From assembly GCA_964397015.1 (NCBI GenBank), contig CAYNHL010000007.1, positions 1 to 58,586 of the forward strand: 58,586 nucleotides of DNA, written 5' to 3'. This document shows, piece after piece, positions 25,087 to 33,742 of the stretch. The DNA comes from MADRE2 sp964397015 (GTDB lineage: Bacteria > Desulfobacterota > Desulfobacteria > Desulfobacterales > Desulfobacteraceae). The notes under the pieces are model-generated. The model made no database searches and was not told the DNA's origin. It worked only from the letters and a program-made list of their open reading frames with translations. The translations under genes were made by a program, and so were the position numbers. Position 1 is the first letter of the stretch. Every line of letters begins with the position of its first letter.

Positions 25087-27933
25087 ATGACTTTTTTTTA
25101 CCGCACTGCACGGTTCTGGCTTCTATGTGCTCTTTTATGGTGCCTGCTGGCCGGTTGTCTTCATCACCAGCCGGTTATTGAGGATCACCGGCATCTTTTA
25201 AGGGATCCATCCATTATCCAGGGCCGCCTTGCCAACGGGTTCGGCTATATTCTGGTTGAAAACCGGCTGCCCGAAGACCGGATTCAGATGCACCTGAACG
25301 TGTTTGCCGGTTCCGTGCATGAAAAGGAAAACCATACCGGCGCAGCCCATTTTCTCGAGCATATGCTCTTTTGCGGCACCACGCATTTCAAGCCGGGTGA
25401 ACTCATCGAATATTTTCAGTCCATCGGTATGGATTTCGGTGCAGACGCCAATGCCAGCACCGGATTTTACAATACCATATATGACCTGGATCTGCCGGAC
25501 AACCGGGAGGATACCATTTCCCAGGCACTGCTGGTGTTTGACGATTATGCCAGGGGAGCACTGCTGCTGCCTGAAGAAATTGACAGGGAACGGGGTGTCA
25601 TTCTGTCGGAAATGCGGGACAGGGACTCGGTTTCTTACCGGACGTTCAAGGAGACGCTGGCATTTGAACTGCCGGGATCCATCCTGAACCGCCGGTTTCC
25701 CATCGGCCTGAAAGAAGATGTCGAGGCCATGGACAGATCCGCTTTAAAAGAGTATTACGACCGTTTTTACCGGCCGGAAAACATAGTCCTTGTCATGGTA
25801 GGCGACTTTGACAGTAAGCAGGTCCTGCCGCTGATAGAGTCACGTTTTGAAGATTTCAAGCCCAGGACCTTTTTTACAGGCCGGCCGGTCAAAAACACCT
25901 GGGAGCCCCACGAGGGAATCAAGGCGTTTTATCACCACGAGCCTGAAGCCGGAGACACAAATGTCGGCATTGAAACCATCCGGCATACCGGATTTGTTTC
26001 ACAAACCCCGGCAATGCTCAAGCTCGAAGCCGTGCAGGATCTTGCAGATACCATCATGAACTACCGGTTTTCGCGGATGCTCCGCCAGGAGTCACCGCCT
26101 TTTACAAATGCAGGTTCCGGGTCCGGTACATTCCTTCACCATGTTCAGATGACCTCGGTCGACGCAGCCTGTCCGGCCGATAAGTGGAAAAAGACACTTC
26201 AAACACTGGAGAGCACCCTCAGGCAGGCATTGAAACATGGTTTTACCATGGTTGAGTTCGAGCGGGCAAAGGCGGATGCGTTGAGTGATCTCGACCGCCG
26301 GGTGGAGACCTCGGATACACAGAAAAGCTCCAATATCGCCCGGCGTATTTTAAACCGTATCAACAACAGGAAACTTATTTTATCCCCAAGTCAGAAAAGA
26401 GAGATACTGCAGCCTTTTTTCAATTCCCTGACCCTCGGGGATGTACACCAGGCGCTTGTCGAAAACTGGGGTGCATCACACCGCCTGATCACCGTCACCG
26501 GCAACGCTGAAATCAAGGATACCAGGGACCTGTCGCCCGTACAGCAGATTCTGTCGGTTTTCAGCGACAGCCAGGCACGGCAGATTGACCCGTATCAGCT
26601 TTCAGATGCAAAGAAGTTCCCATACCTTGTCATTCCAAAGGGTGCGGGAGAAACAGTTGAACACAAACGGGTGGAAGACCTGGAAATTGACCGGTTTTTT
26701 TTCTCGAACAAGACCTTTCTAAATATCAAGAAAACGGATTTTCAGCAGAACCGTTTCCTCTTCAAGGCAGCCTTCGGTCCGGGAAGACAGTCCGAACCCG
26801 GGCAATACCCGGGCATGTCTTATCTTGCCGGGTCAGTTATCAATGACAGCGGTTTTGGACAAATGACACAGGATGAACTCGAGCGCGCCCTTGCAGGAAA
26901 AGATGTGGGTTTTTCATTCAGTATTTCGGAAAACCGGTTTATACTTTCAGGCAGTGCTGCTAAAAGTGAAATTGAAACCGTTTTCCTGCTGATTCATCAT
27001 TTTTTCATGGACCCGGGATTTCGGCAGCCGCCATTGAGACTGGCCAAAAAGCAGTACAGGGAATCCCTTGAAAACATGCTCCGCACTCCTGACGGTATGA
27101 TGAAAATCAAAGGGGAGGCCTTTCTGGCAGGCAATGATTCACGGTTCGGCATGCCTTCGTTTGACACCATTGACACAATCACCCTGGCAGCTGTCAGAGA
27201 CTGGCTGATGCCATGGATATCACAGGCCCCGGTTGAAGTTTCCGTTGTCGGTGATATTGAAACGGATCAGGTTGTCGAGGCGGGCAAAAGGCTGCTTGGC
27301 ACTCTCAACCGCAGAAACCCGGAAATGGAGAATCAGGAGATACAACGGCCTTTACCCGAATTTCCGCAAAAGTCGTTTTTGAATATCAAGCTGGATACCC
27401 GGATCGAAAAAAGTATGGTCAGGGTGGTGTTTCCTACAAGCGATTTCTGGGATATCTCGCAGACCAGGCGGTTGTCCGTTCTGTCACGGATTTTTTCCGA
27501 GCGGCTGCGCAAAGAGGTGCGGGAAAAACTCGGGGCGGCTTATTCCCCCTATGTTTATAATGATCCCTCGCTGGCATATGATGATTACGGGCTTTTTCAC
27601 GTGGTGGTCAGTGTCGATCCGCCCACAGCGGGGATGGTGGTGGAAACCATCACGGACATTGCAGAATCGCTGCATGATAAAGGTGTGTCCGAAAGGGAGC
27701 TGGATCTTGTGAAAAAGCCCCTGCTGTCCCATTTAAAGGAAATTGTGAAAACAAATTCATACTGGCTGAATTCGGTTCTGTTCGATGCAGTGGCGCATCC
27801 GGAAAAGATTGAGTGGGCAAGAACCTTCAGGGAAGGGTATGATCAGATTACCAAACCCGATATTGACCGGGTGGCGGAAAGATACCTTGACCCGGACAGA
27901 AAAATCTATCTTCTCATAGAGCCTGAAATGTAA
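25087..27933 (+). CDS. M16 (pitrilysin/insulinase) family zinc metallopeptidase, lipoprotein
   Basis: This 948-residue peptidase has a lipoprotein signal with lipobox LAGC (about 19-22), so it is likely anchored to a membrane facing the periplasm. The inverted zinc motif HFLEH (88-92) and Glu168, 75 residues on, make the complete M16A site. Second, inactive M16 repeats fill the C-terminal half (KLGAAYSPYVYNDP). The length is that of pitrilysin-type, single-chain enzymes. It is co-transcribed with the foldase (8-nt gap), suggesting clearance of peptides or misfolded proteins in the periplasm. Confidence 0.9.
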   Translation: MTFFYRTARFWLLCALLWCLLAGCLHHQPVIEDHRHLLRDPSIIQGRLANGFGYILVENRLPEDRIQMHLNVFAGSVHEKENHTGAAHFLEHMLFCGTTHFKPGELIEYFQSIGMDFGADANASTGFYNTIYDLDLPDNREDTISQALLVFDDYARGALLLPEEIDRERGVILSEMRDRDSVSYRTFKETLAFELPGSILNRRFPIGLKEDVEAMDRSALKEYYDRFYRPENIVLVMVGDFDSKQVLPLIESRFEDFKPRTFFTGRPVKNTWEPHEGIKAFYHHEPEAGDTNVGIETIRHTGFVSQTPAMLKLEAVQDLADTIMNYRFSRMLRQESPPFTNAGSGSGTFLHHVQMTSVDAACPADKWKKTLQTLESTLRQALKHGFTMVEFERAKADALSDLDRRVETSDTQKSSNIARRILNRINNRKLILSPSQKREILQPFFNSLTLGDVHQALVENWGASHRLITVTGNAEIKDTRDLSPVQQILSVFSDSQARQIDPYQLSDAKKFPYLVIPKGAGETVEHKRVEDLEIDRFFFSNKTFLNIKKTDFQQNRFLFKAAFGPGRQSEPGQYPGMSYLAGSVINDSGFGQMTQDELERALAGKDVGFSFSISENRFILSGSAAKSEIETVFLLIHHFFMDPGFRQPPLRLAKKQYRESLENMLRTPDGMMKIKGEAFLAGNDSRFGMPSFDTIDTITLAAVRDWLMPWISQAPVEVSVVGDIETDQVVEAGKRLLGTLNRRNPEMENQEIQRPLPEFPQKSFLNIKLDTRIEKSMVRVVFPTSDFWDISQTRRLSVLSRIFSERLRKEVREKLGAAYSPYVYNDPSLAYDDYGLFHVVVSVDPPTAGMVVETITDIAESLHDKGVSERELDLVKKPLLSHLKEIVKTNSYWLNSVLFDAVAHPEKIEWARTFREGYDQITKPDIDRVAERYLDPDRKIYLLIEPEM

Positions 27934-27948
27934 TACCGTTATTTGGTA

Positions 27949-28377
27949 TTAAAGCAGTGTTGTAAAGGCCTGGTCCGTTTTTTCGACAGATTCGGCCACG
28001 TTGTTCCTCAAGTAATAATCCAAGTCGAACAGTTGTTTGAAGCTCAGATCCCTGAACTGGATATGCCGCTTTCTGACCCTCATGGAACTGAAAGAAGGAG
28101 CGTGGGTCAGTTCATAATCAGAAACGGTTTCAAAAGGAAGGTCCCCGACATAACAGCCCATGCTGCTGAGAAAAATAGTTTCTTCGGATGGATCGGGCAG
28201 GGTGTCTTCAGTACTGTCGTTCGAGGTATCGATGTATTTGAAGGCCAGTCCTCCCATGCTGATATCGACAATCTGTCCGAGCATATAGGAATACGGGCTT
28301 ATGGCTGCATAGGCTCCGTCATTGGCTTTATACCTTCTGGCTTTTCGTCTTTCAACCGTTCGTTTTCTTCCTACCAT
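27949..28377 (-). CDS. PilZ-domain protein (c-di-GMP binding candidate)
   Basis: This 142-residue protein has the PilZ signature: RRKARRY near the N-terminus and DISMGGLA about 30 residues later, equal to RxxxR and D/NxSxxG, which bind cyclic di-GMP. No other domain is visible, so it would act as a stand-alone receptor. The start at 28377 has AAGGA 9 nt upstream; upstream in-frame ATG codons at 28425 and 28443 have no SD. It converges on the M16 peptidase gene with a 15-nt gap. Output is unknown. Confidence 0.8.
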   Translation of the reverse strand: MVGRKRTVERRKARRYKANDGAYAAISPYSYMLGQIVDISMGGLAFKYIDTSNDSTEDTLPDPSEETIFLSSMGCYVGDLPFETVSDYELTHAPSFSSMRVRKRHIQFRDLSFKQLFDLDYYLRNNVAESVEKTDQAFTTLL

Positions 28378-28645
28378 GCTGAGGATTCCTTTTCCAAGGG
28401 GTAAAAAAGGGTTAACAAATGCCATAAAATATGCATGATTCATACCATATGGCAGTCATGGGCGGTTGAATGTATAAAACAGGTATGGATAAGTCTTTGA
28501 TTTTAAAGAAAATTTCAATGAATGGCGCCGCAGCTGTAAACTGATTCGAGTTGCTGTCTGCCTGGCATGTATATAATAAAACATAAAAGCGGTCCCGGAT
28601 CAGAATAATTTACACCAGTGCCTGGGAACTTTTTTTCCGTATTTA

Positions 28646-29131
28646 TTACTTTTTTTCCTCAAATTGCTTGATATCCCTGTTTTTTCGAACATTTTCCGGA
28701 TTGAATATCCTGCCGCTGATGGCAATATACACACCATGGGGAAGGGTCTGTACGGCTGCTACAGCGGATCCGAGATTGAACAGGGCATCACTGGACTTGA
28801 AGATGGACGGGGCCATCGCACCGGTAAGAACAATCACTTTGTTTTTTACGGACTGCAGCTGAAGGGCTGTTTCTACCATGGTGTCCGTGCCGTGGGTGAT
28901 GACTATTTTACCGTTGGTGTCTTCGGCCACTGCCTTGCAGATCAACCTGCGGTCTTCATCTGTCATTTCAAGGCTGTCTTTTTTAAGCAGGGACATCACC
29001 TCGTATTTGAAATTGACATGGGCATCCCTGAGCATGCTGTCAATCTGGGGGTCACCTACTTCGTACTTGCTCAATGCATCAAAATACACCTTGTCAATGG
29101 TACCGCCGGTGGTAAAAAATTTAATTTTCAT
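28646..29131 (-). CDS. Single-domain asparaginase-like protein
   Basis: This 161-residue protein covers only the N-terminal domain of type I/II L-asparaginase. TTGGTID (7-13) holds the catalytic Thr, and THGTDTM (about 79-85) holds the second Thr-Asp pair. Full-length enzymes are about 330 residues; the C-terminal domain that completes the active site at the dimer is missing, with no remnant downstream. Similar short forms exist as stand-alone proteins, so it may be functional rather than broken. It is the last gene of the rbgA-to-recX run, 4 nt after recX. Substrate is uncertain. Confidence 0.8.
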   Translation of the reverse strand: MKIKFFTTGGTIDKVYFDALSKYEVGDPQIDSMLRDAHVNFKYEVMSLLKKDSLEMTDEDRRLICKAVAEDTNGKIVITHGTDTMVETALQLQSVKNKVIVLTGAMAPSIFKSSDALFNLGSAVAAVQTLPHGVYIAISGRIFNPENVRKNRDIKQFEEKK

Positions 29132-29135
29132 TTTT

Positions 29136-29663
29136 TCATTTTCCTTGTTCTTTCAATTCATCGGTGATTTTATCCACTGTGGCCATTGCCGTTTGAAAAG
29201 TAAAACCCCGGTTTTTCAAAAAGGTCAATGCTTTTTTTCTTGCCTTTTCAGGATCCAAGCGCCGCCATGAGCGCATTTTAAGTTGAACGGCAAGGCAGGC
29301 AAGATCATCGTCGGTTTCGTCCTTCAGGGCCTTTTCAATTATCTTGGCATCTATCCCTTTTCTGGAAAGTTCGTATTCCATAGCGAAAATGGACCTCGGA
29401 GCGGTCCGTTTGCGGTTTGATACAAACATTCTGGCAAATTCAAAATCATCCAGTAACCGGCTTTCCAGAAGACGTTCCACAACCTGGTCGATAGTTGTGG
29501 CAGGTGTGCTTTTTTTGGCCAGGTACTGTTTTATTTCATTTATACTTCTGGCCCTGTAGCCCAGGAATTTCAATGCCAGGTGCCAGGCAGTCGTAAATTC
29601 CCTGGAGCATTCATCCTCGCTTGAGATGCGGGGCGAAAGCGTTAATGGTTGTTTGGCTTCCAT
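29136..29663 (-). CDS. recX: RecX family regulator of RecA
   Basis: This 175-residue protein is made of three-helix RecX repeats: ALKFLGYRARSINEIKQYLAKK, LLESRLLDDFEFARMFVSNR, ELSRKGIDAKIIEKAL, and a last repeat to the C-terminus. RecX binds RecA filaments and limits them. AAGGTG lies 8 nt before the ATG. It overlaps the thioesterase gene by 22 nt, so it is not linked to recA as is common. Confidence 0.88.
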   Translation of the reverse strand: MEAKQPLTLSPRISSEDECSREFTTAWHLALKFLGYRARSINEIKQYLAKKSTPATTIDQVVERLLESRLLDDFEFARMFVSNRKRTAPRSIFAMEYELSRKGIDAKIIEKALKDETDDDLACLAVQLKMRSWRRLDPEKARKKALTFLKNRGFTFQTAMATVDKITDELKEQGK

Positions 29664-30400
29664 GAAATATTCACCTTGCTTAAAGGGGTTCGCCTGTTCT
29701 TTTCAATTATTTCATGCAGTGACATGACCTGTGTCCGGGTTTTTATGACCTGGGTCATTGCTACAGCGGTCTGACCCTGGAGTGTTTCATTCTGGAATCC
29801 CATATCGATTTTTTCAGGGAAAAAACACTGGAAAATATCCGCCGGAACGGATTCAAGGGCCCATCCAAGATAGACGGTATGGTTCACATGGTTGTTCAGG
29901 TCAATATCCCGGTGATAGGCAGTAAATTCTTTTTCATGATCTGGTGTGCAGGGCAGACGGATGTCAGGCAGATCTATTCTGAAATCAGGATCGCAGTCAA
30001 GCATCGGGCGGGAAAAAAACCGGTTCAGACGGACCGGCCGGCCCGTAGTTTTGTTGACCATGACCCAGACTCCTGTCGCGGTGACCAGCGGAGTGTCATC
30101 GAGGTCCGTGATGCTGAACTGTCTCATCTCATAAAGGTTTTTGCAGGGAGTACGCCAGGTGTGGACCCTGAAAGGGCGCATCCAGGCGATAGGTTCCTTA
30201 ATGTGCATGTGATACCGGGTTACCACCCATTTCAAATTTTTTTTTGCCAGATCGAAACCTGATACTTCAAGGGCCATGGCATGTTCGGATGCCATATCCT
30301 GGAACAGGTTCAAGATCGAGGCAGCCCCGGCCTGGTGAAACGGATTGATGGATGAATAAGGAAAATGCGTTTGCTTTGTCATGACGGAATCAGGAGTCAT
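29642..30400 (-). CDS. Acyl-ACP thioesterase (double hot-dog)
   Basis: This 252-residue cytosolic enzyme hydrolyses acyl-ACP to free fatty acid. It has two tandem hot-dog folds: the N-terminal one with NLFQDMASEHA, and the C-terminal one with YHRDIDLNNHVNHTVYLGWALES. The latter holds the conserved DxNNHVNN-Y-W-E motif in which Asn/His act in catalysis. The start at 30400 overlaps the AsmA-like gene stop as ATGA; ATG 30382 is also in frame. It sits inside a mixed operon; in anaerobes it may supply free fatty acid for membrane or signal lipids. Confidence 0.85.
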   Translation of the reverse strand: MTPDSVMTKQTHFPYSSINPFHQAGAASILNLFQDMASEHAMALEVSGFDLAKKNLKWVVTRYHMHIKEPIAWMRPFRVHTWRTPCKNLYEMRQFSITDLDDTPLVTATGVWVMVNKTTGRPVRLNRFFSRPMLDCDPDFRIDLPDIRLPCTPDHEKEFTAYHRDIDLNNHVNHTVYLGWALESVPADIFQCFFPEKIDMGFQNETLQGQTAVAMTQVIKTRTQVMSLHEIIEKNRRTPLSKVNISWKPNNH

Positions 30401-33400
30401 TGGGTGTCATCCATAAGGGTTACCGGGGTTTTGAGAATCTGGATCATCAGGTTGACCAGGCCCTCACCAACTGAGGCAGGGTGCATAGGTACCACAACCG
30501 GGTCATCGATACTGCCGGTGGCCTTAACGGGAATAGAAACGAGCCGGTTGTCCAGCATGGTGCTGAGGATGGGGATCCTGCTGATTATCATGTCAACGGT
30601 TTTAAAGGGTGCCACAAGGCATGTAAGGCTCAATTGATTGTCAATGGGGTCGATCCATCCTGTGAAAACCAGGGTCATGTCATGGCCGTCAATAACCGCT
30701 TTTTCAAGCTGAATACGGCTGTCTGCGATGCTGGCGGAAATTTCGAACCGCTCATAGGCAAATCCGGTCTGTGTCATATCCGGCATTTTTCCTTTAAACA
30801 GCTTGGAGACATTGAGAAAGGAGAGTATTCTTGAAAGCAGGGTCAATTTGTAAATACGCCCCTGGTCTGCAGTGAACACCAGGTCTCCTTGAAAAGCCCT
30901 GGAAAAGTTATCCGGTGAGCCATCGGCTTTAAGCCGGGAATGAAGCTGGAAAGGTCCCTGGATAAGGCCGGGCCTGGAAAAAAGGCAGGAGATTACATGA
31001 TCCAGTTCGTTGTAGGCCTTGCCCCGGATATCGATATCTGTGACAACACGGCCGGCATTGGCCCTGATCCGGCCGCTGGTTTTCAGGCCGCACAGGTCGG
31101 CCCGGGAAATCGTTAAGTCCACAAACCTTTCTGCAGGTTTCACCAGGGCGTCAAATCTCGTTAAGTGAAGTTTTTTGTATACGACTTCATCTATTTCAAG
31201 TTTGATACTTTTTTTCCCCAGCAGGGTCTTGAAATCCGTGTCTGAGGCTGTGGTATCTGTGCTGTTGGGTGAAAAAAAGGAATCTGCATTCATGTATGAT
31301 GTGGTTACAAGGTATTGGTCACTGGTATCGGTATCGGACTCGATAATGAAATTCCTGCCGTTTGTATGGGAAAAAATCCTTTTATAAAAAGGGCTGTCCT
31401 GGTCCATGATTTTTTTCAAAGACCTGGAATCCAGTGTTCCGGACAATACCATTGCGCTGTCTGCCGCCTCAGGGGCCATGTGCATGGAAAACTTTGTGTA
31501 GGGAAGATCTTCCAGGGCCAGGTGTTTTATCTGATATTTGCCGGATGGGTTCTGTTGTCCGGCATGGAGCACCATGGTCGCCTGGTCTGAAAATTCAAGA
31601 GTCCCGGAAAAAAAAGATTCGTCAGGGGTAATTGCAAGCTGGCCGTTGTCAATGTCGAACGGCACGGCTGCGGCTTCTGTGTAGCCAGTTTTCGACCAGG
31701 TATCCAGGAACGCAGTCTGAAAAACCCTGGCCCGGATAGCGTCGACAAGGCCGGCACCGTTTTCAATGTCAAAGTTACATGATGCTCCGGCGATTCCAGG
31801 TTCCTGTCTTCCCATGAAAAGATCAGCGCCGGCCATTTGTCCAGTGATCCGGTATTTCCATTTACTGAAGTCGGTAACAGCTCCCTGGAGCTGAAACGTG
31901 TCCACATGCACGGTCCCGGTGGCATGTTCAACCGGGGAAATCAGGCGTTTTATTCCATCATATCGGCAGGCCCAGGGGACAAGGGTCTCAAGGTCCAGCT
32001 GAGCCCGGCCCGATTCAACGGTCAGGCCCGGAGTGCCGGACAGGTCCAGCCAGGCTGTGATACCTTTCAATCTCTGGTTGTGGATCTGTCCGCTGAATTC
32101 GGTGATGCCGGCCCTGTCTTCCTGGTACCGGAATTTGCAGCGGTCGATAACTATCCGTCCCGGAATACGTTGATAAACCCCTTGTCCGGTTATATGATCC
32201 GCATCAACCTCTACGCTGACGTCTGCCTGGCCGGTTTTGCGTTTGAGTACCAAAGTGGCCCGGGCTTTTCCGCTGACACTGTCGATTTTTTCAAGTTCAG
32301 CGGCCAGAAGCGTGTTCGGGAGAAGGGATACAAGGACTGAAGGCAGGTCTTGAAGATCTATGTCAAGATCATACCTCCCGGAAAACTCAATATCATTGTG
32401 ATTGGCAAGATCCACGGCCAGGTTACCTTTTTGAATGGAGGATCCTTTAAGAAGGCCAGTTTCGGTCTGGATGGTCAGCACACCATTTTCGACAAAAGCC
32501 GCCCCGTCAATACCTGAGACCACGAGATCGGTTTCAGGAATCCTGGCAGCGCCCCCGGTCACTTTTCCTGAAAGTTCCAGGTGGTGTTCGTCGAAAAGAT
32601 CTTTTATTCCGGGGCTGGAAAAGGAAACTGAAATATGATCGGCCTTTCCTTTTTTCAATATCCAGAATAACCGGCTGCTGACTTCACTGCCATGGATAAA
32701 ATCCTGTGCAGCTGCCCGGGCCTGTTCAATGTTCACGGATTTGCCGGCAAAGGTTATCTTTGACTGCTGATTGTTTTGGAATGAAAAATCAATTGAGATC
32801 GTGCCGTTAGGATATGTGAAAGAGGATGGCAGCATTTGGGCCTGGACCCGGCCGGCCGATAATGAAAATGTGAGTGAAAGGTCATCAGTGACAACAGCCG
32901 CCTGGTCATCAGAAAATGATTTTACAACGGTTTTTTCCAGGTCAAGGCGGCCGGTGACCATGCCTTTGACTGGAATTTTTGCATCGAGTGAAATCGATTT
33001 TGCCTCAGCAGAACGCACCTGGATTTTATCAAGATCATCCTGCTTTTCAGCAGGGATCAGGCGGTCCAGCATCCGGCGTTTTACATGCATTCGCGTGCCA
33101 TGGGCCGATATATCGATTGATTGCCGGTTTCTGGATACCATGATATCGACATCCAGGTTTTTGAAAACAGGGGTGTCGACACCTTTGAAAACCAGCCTCA
33201 GATTGTCCTGTTCCGGCGGCAGGAATGAAAAAATATCCGCGACCCATGGAGACCAGTCTTTAGACGTAAGGGTCCGGGTGAAACGCCGGGATATGGTATC
33301 CGCCGCGGGGATACTGCCGGCAGCTATGGACGGTGAACCAGAGTGAATGAAGCTGATGTTTTCTACCATCACCCGGTCAACTTTGAATTTTCGTTTCCAC

Positions 33401-33696
33401 AGAAAATCAATATCCGGATACATGGCTATCTTGTCGACAACCAGAGAAGTCCGGGGATCGATGTTTATTTCAATGCCCTTGATGTAGACGAGAAAGCGGG
33501 GAAAAAGAGATACATTGAGGCGCCGGGTGGTCAGTTCAATCCCGGTTCTGTCATCAAGAAAATCTGACAGCTTTGACCGGGTGTAATCTGTATTGATTGT
33601 CCAGGACAACAGTCCGGGCAGAGCCGCCAGAATCACCAGGAACAGCAGGCATGCCAGCAGTATGACGCGCCATTTTTTCTTCAATGAAAACAGCAT
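30397..33696 (-). CDS. AsmA-like giant envelope protein
   Basis: This 1099-residue protein has one N-terminal membrane span (about 10-31) and a long periplasmic body. The AsmA N-terminal domain follows the span (DDRTGIELTTRRLNVSLFPRFLVYIKGIEI). Repeated beta-rich segments follow, and a C-terminal AsmA-like region has VFTADQGRIYKLTLLSRILSFLNVSKLF. Proteins of this class form long beta-taco grooves that carry phospholipids between inner and outer membrane. Its neighbours, prc and an acyl-ACP thioesterase, fit envelope lipid upkeep. It overlaps the thioesterase by 4 nt. Confidence 0.82.
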   Translation of the reverse strand: MLFSLKKKWRVILLACLLFLVILAALPGLLSWTINTDYTRSKLSDFLDDRTGIELTTRRLNVSLFPRFLVYIKGIEINIDPRTSLVVDKIAMYPDIDFLWKRKFKVDRVMVENISFIHSGSPSIAAGSIPAADTISRRFTRTLTSKDWSPWVADIFSFLPPEQDNLRLVFKGVDTPVFKNLDVDIMVSRNRQSIDISAHGTRMHVKRRMLDRLIPAEKQDDLDKIQVRSAEAKSISLDAKIPVKGMVTGRLDLEKTVVKSFSDDQAAVVTDDLSLTFSLSAGRVQAQMLPSSFTYPNGTISIDFSFQNNQQSKITFAGKSVNIEQARAAAQDFIHGSEVSSRLFWILKKGKADHISVSFSSPGIKDLFDEHHLELSGKVTGGAARIPETDLVVSGIDGAAFVENGVLTIQTETGLLKGSSIQKGNLAVDLANHNDIEFSGRYDLDIDLQDLPSVLVSLLPNTLLAAELEKIDSVSGKARATLVLKRKTGQADVSVEVDADHITGQGVYQRIPGRIVIDRCKFRYQEDRAGITEFSGQIHNQRLKGITAWLDLSGTPGLTVESGRAQLDLETLVPWACRYDGIKRLISPVEHATGTVHVDTFQLQGAVTDFSKWKYRITGQMAGADLFMGRQEPGIAGASCNFDIENGAGLVDAIRARVFQTAFLDTWSKTGYTEAAAVPFDIDNGQLAITPDESFFSGTLEFSDQATMVLHAGQQNPSGKYQIKHLALEDLPYTKFSMHMAPEAADSAMVLSGTLDSRSLKKIMDQDSPFYKRIFSHTNGRNFIIESDTDTSDQYLVTTSYMNADSFFSPNSTDTTASDTDFKTLLGKKSIKLEIDEVVYKKLHLTRFDALVKPAERFVDLTISRADLCGLKTSGRIRANAGRVVTDIDIRGKAYNELDHVISCLFSRPGLIQGPFQLHSRLKADGSPDNFSRAFQGDLVFTADQGRIYKLTLLSRILSFLNVSKLFKGKMPDMTQTGFAYERFEISASIADSRIQLEKAVIDGHDMTLVFTGWIDPIDNQLSLTCLVAPFKTVDMIISRIPILSTMLDNRLVSIPVKATGSIDDPVVVPMHPASVGEGLVNLMIQILKTPVTLMDDTQ

Positions 33697-33742
33697 GGTA
33701 TGATATCTGTCATCACATCAGGATCATTGATCATTACCTGCC

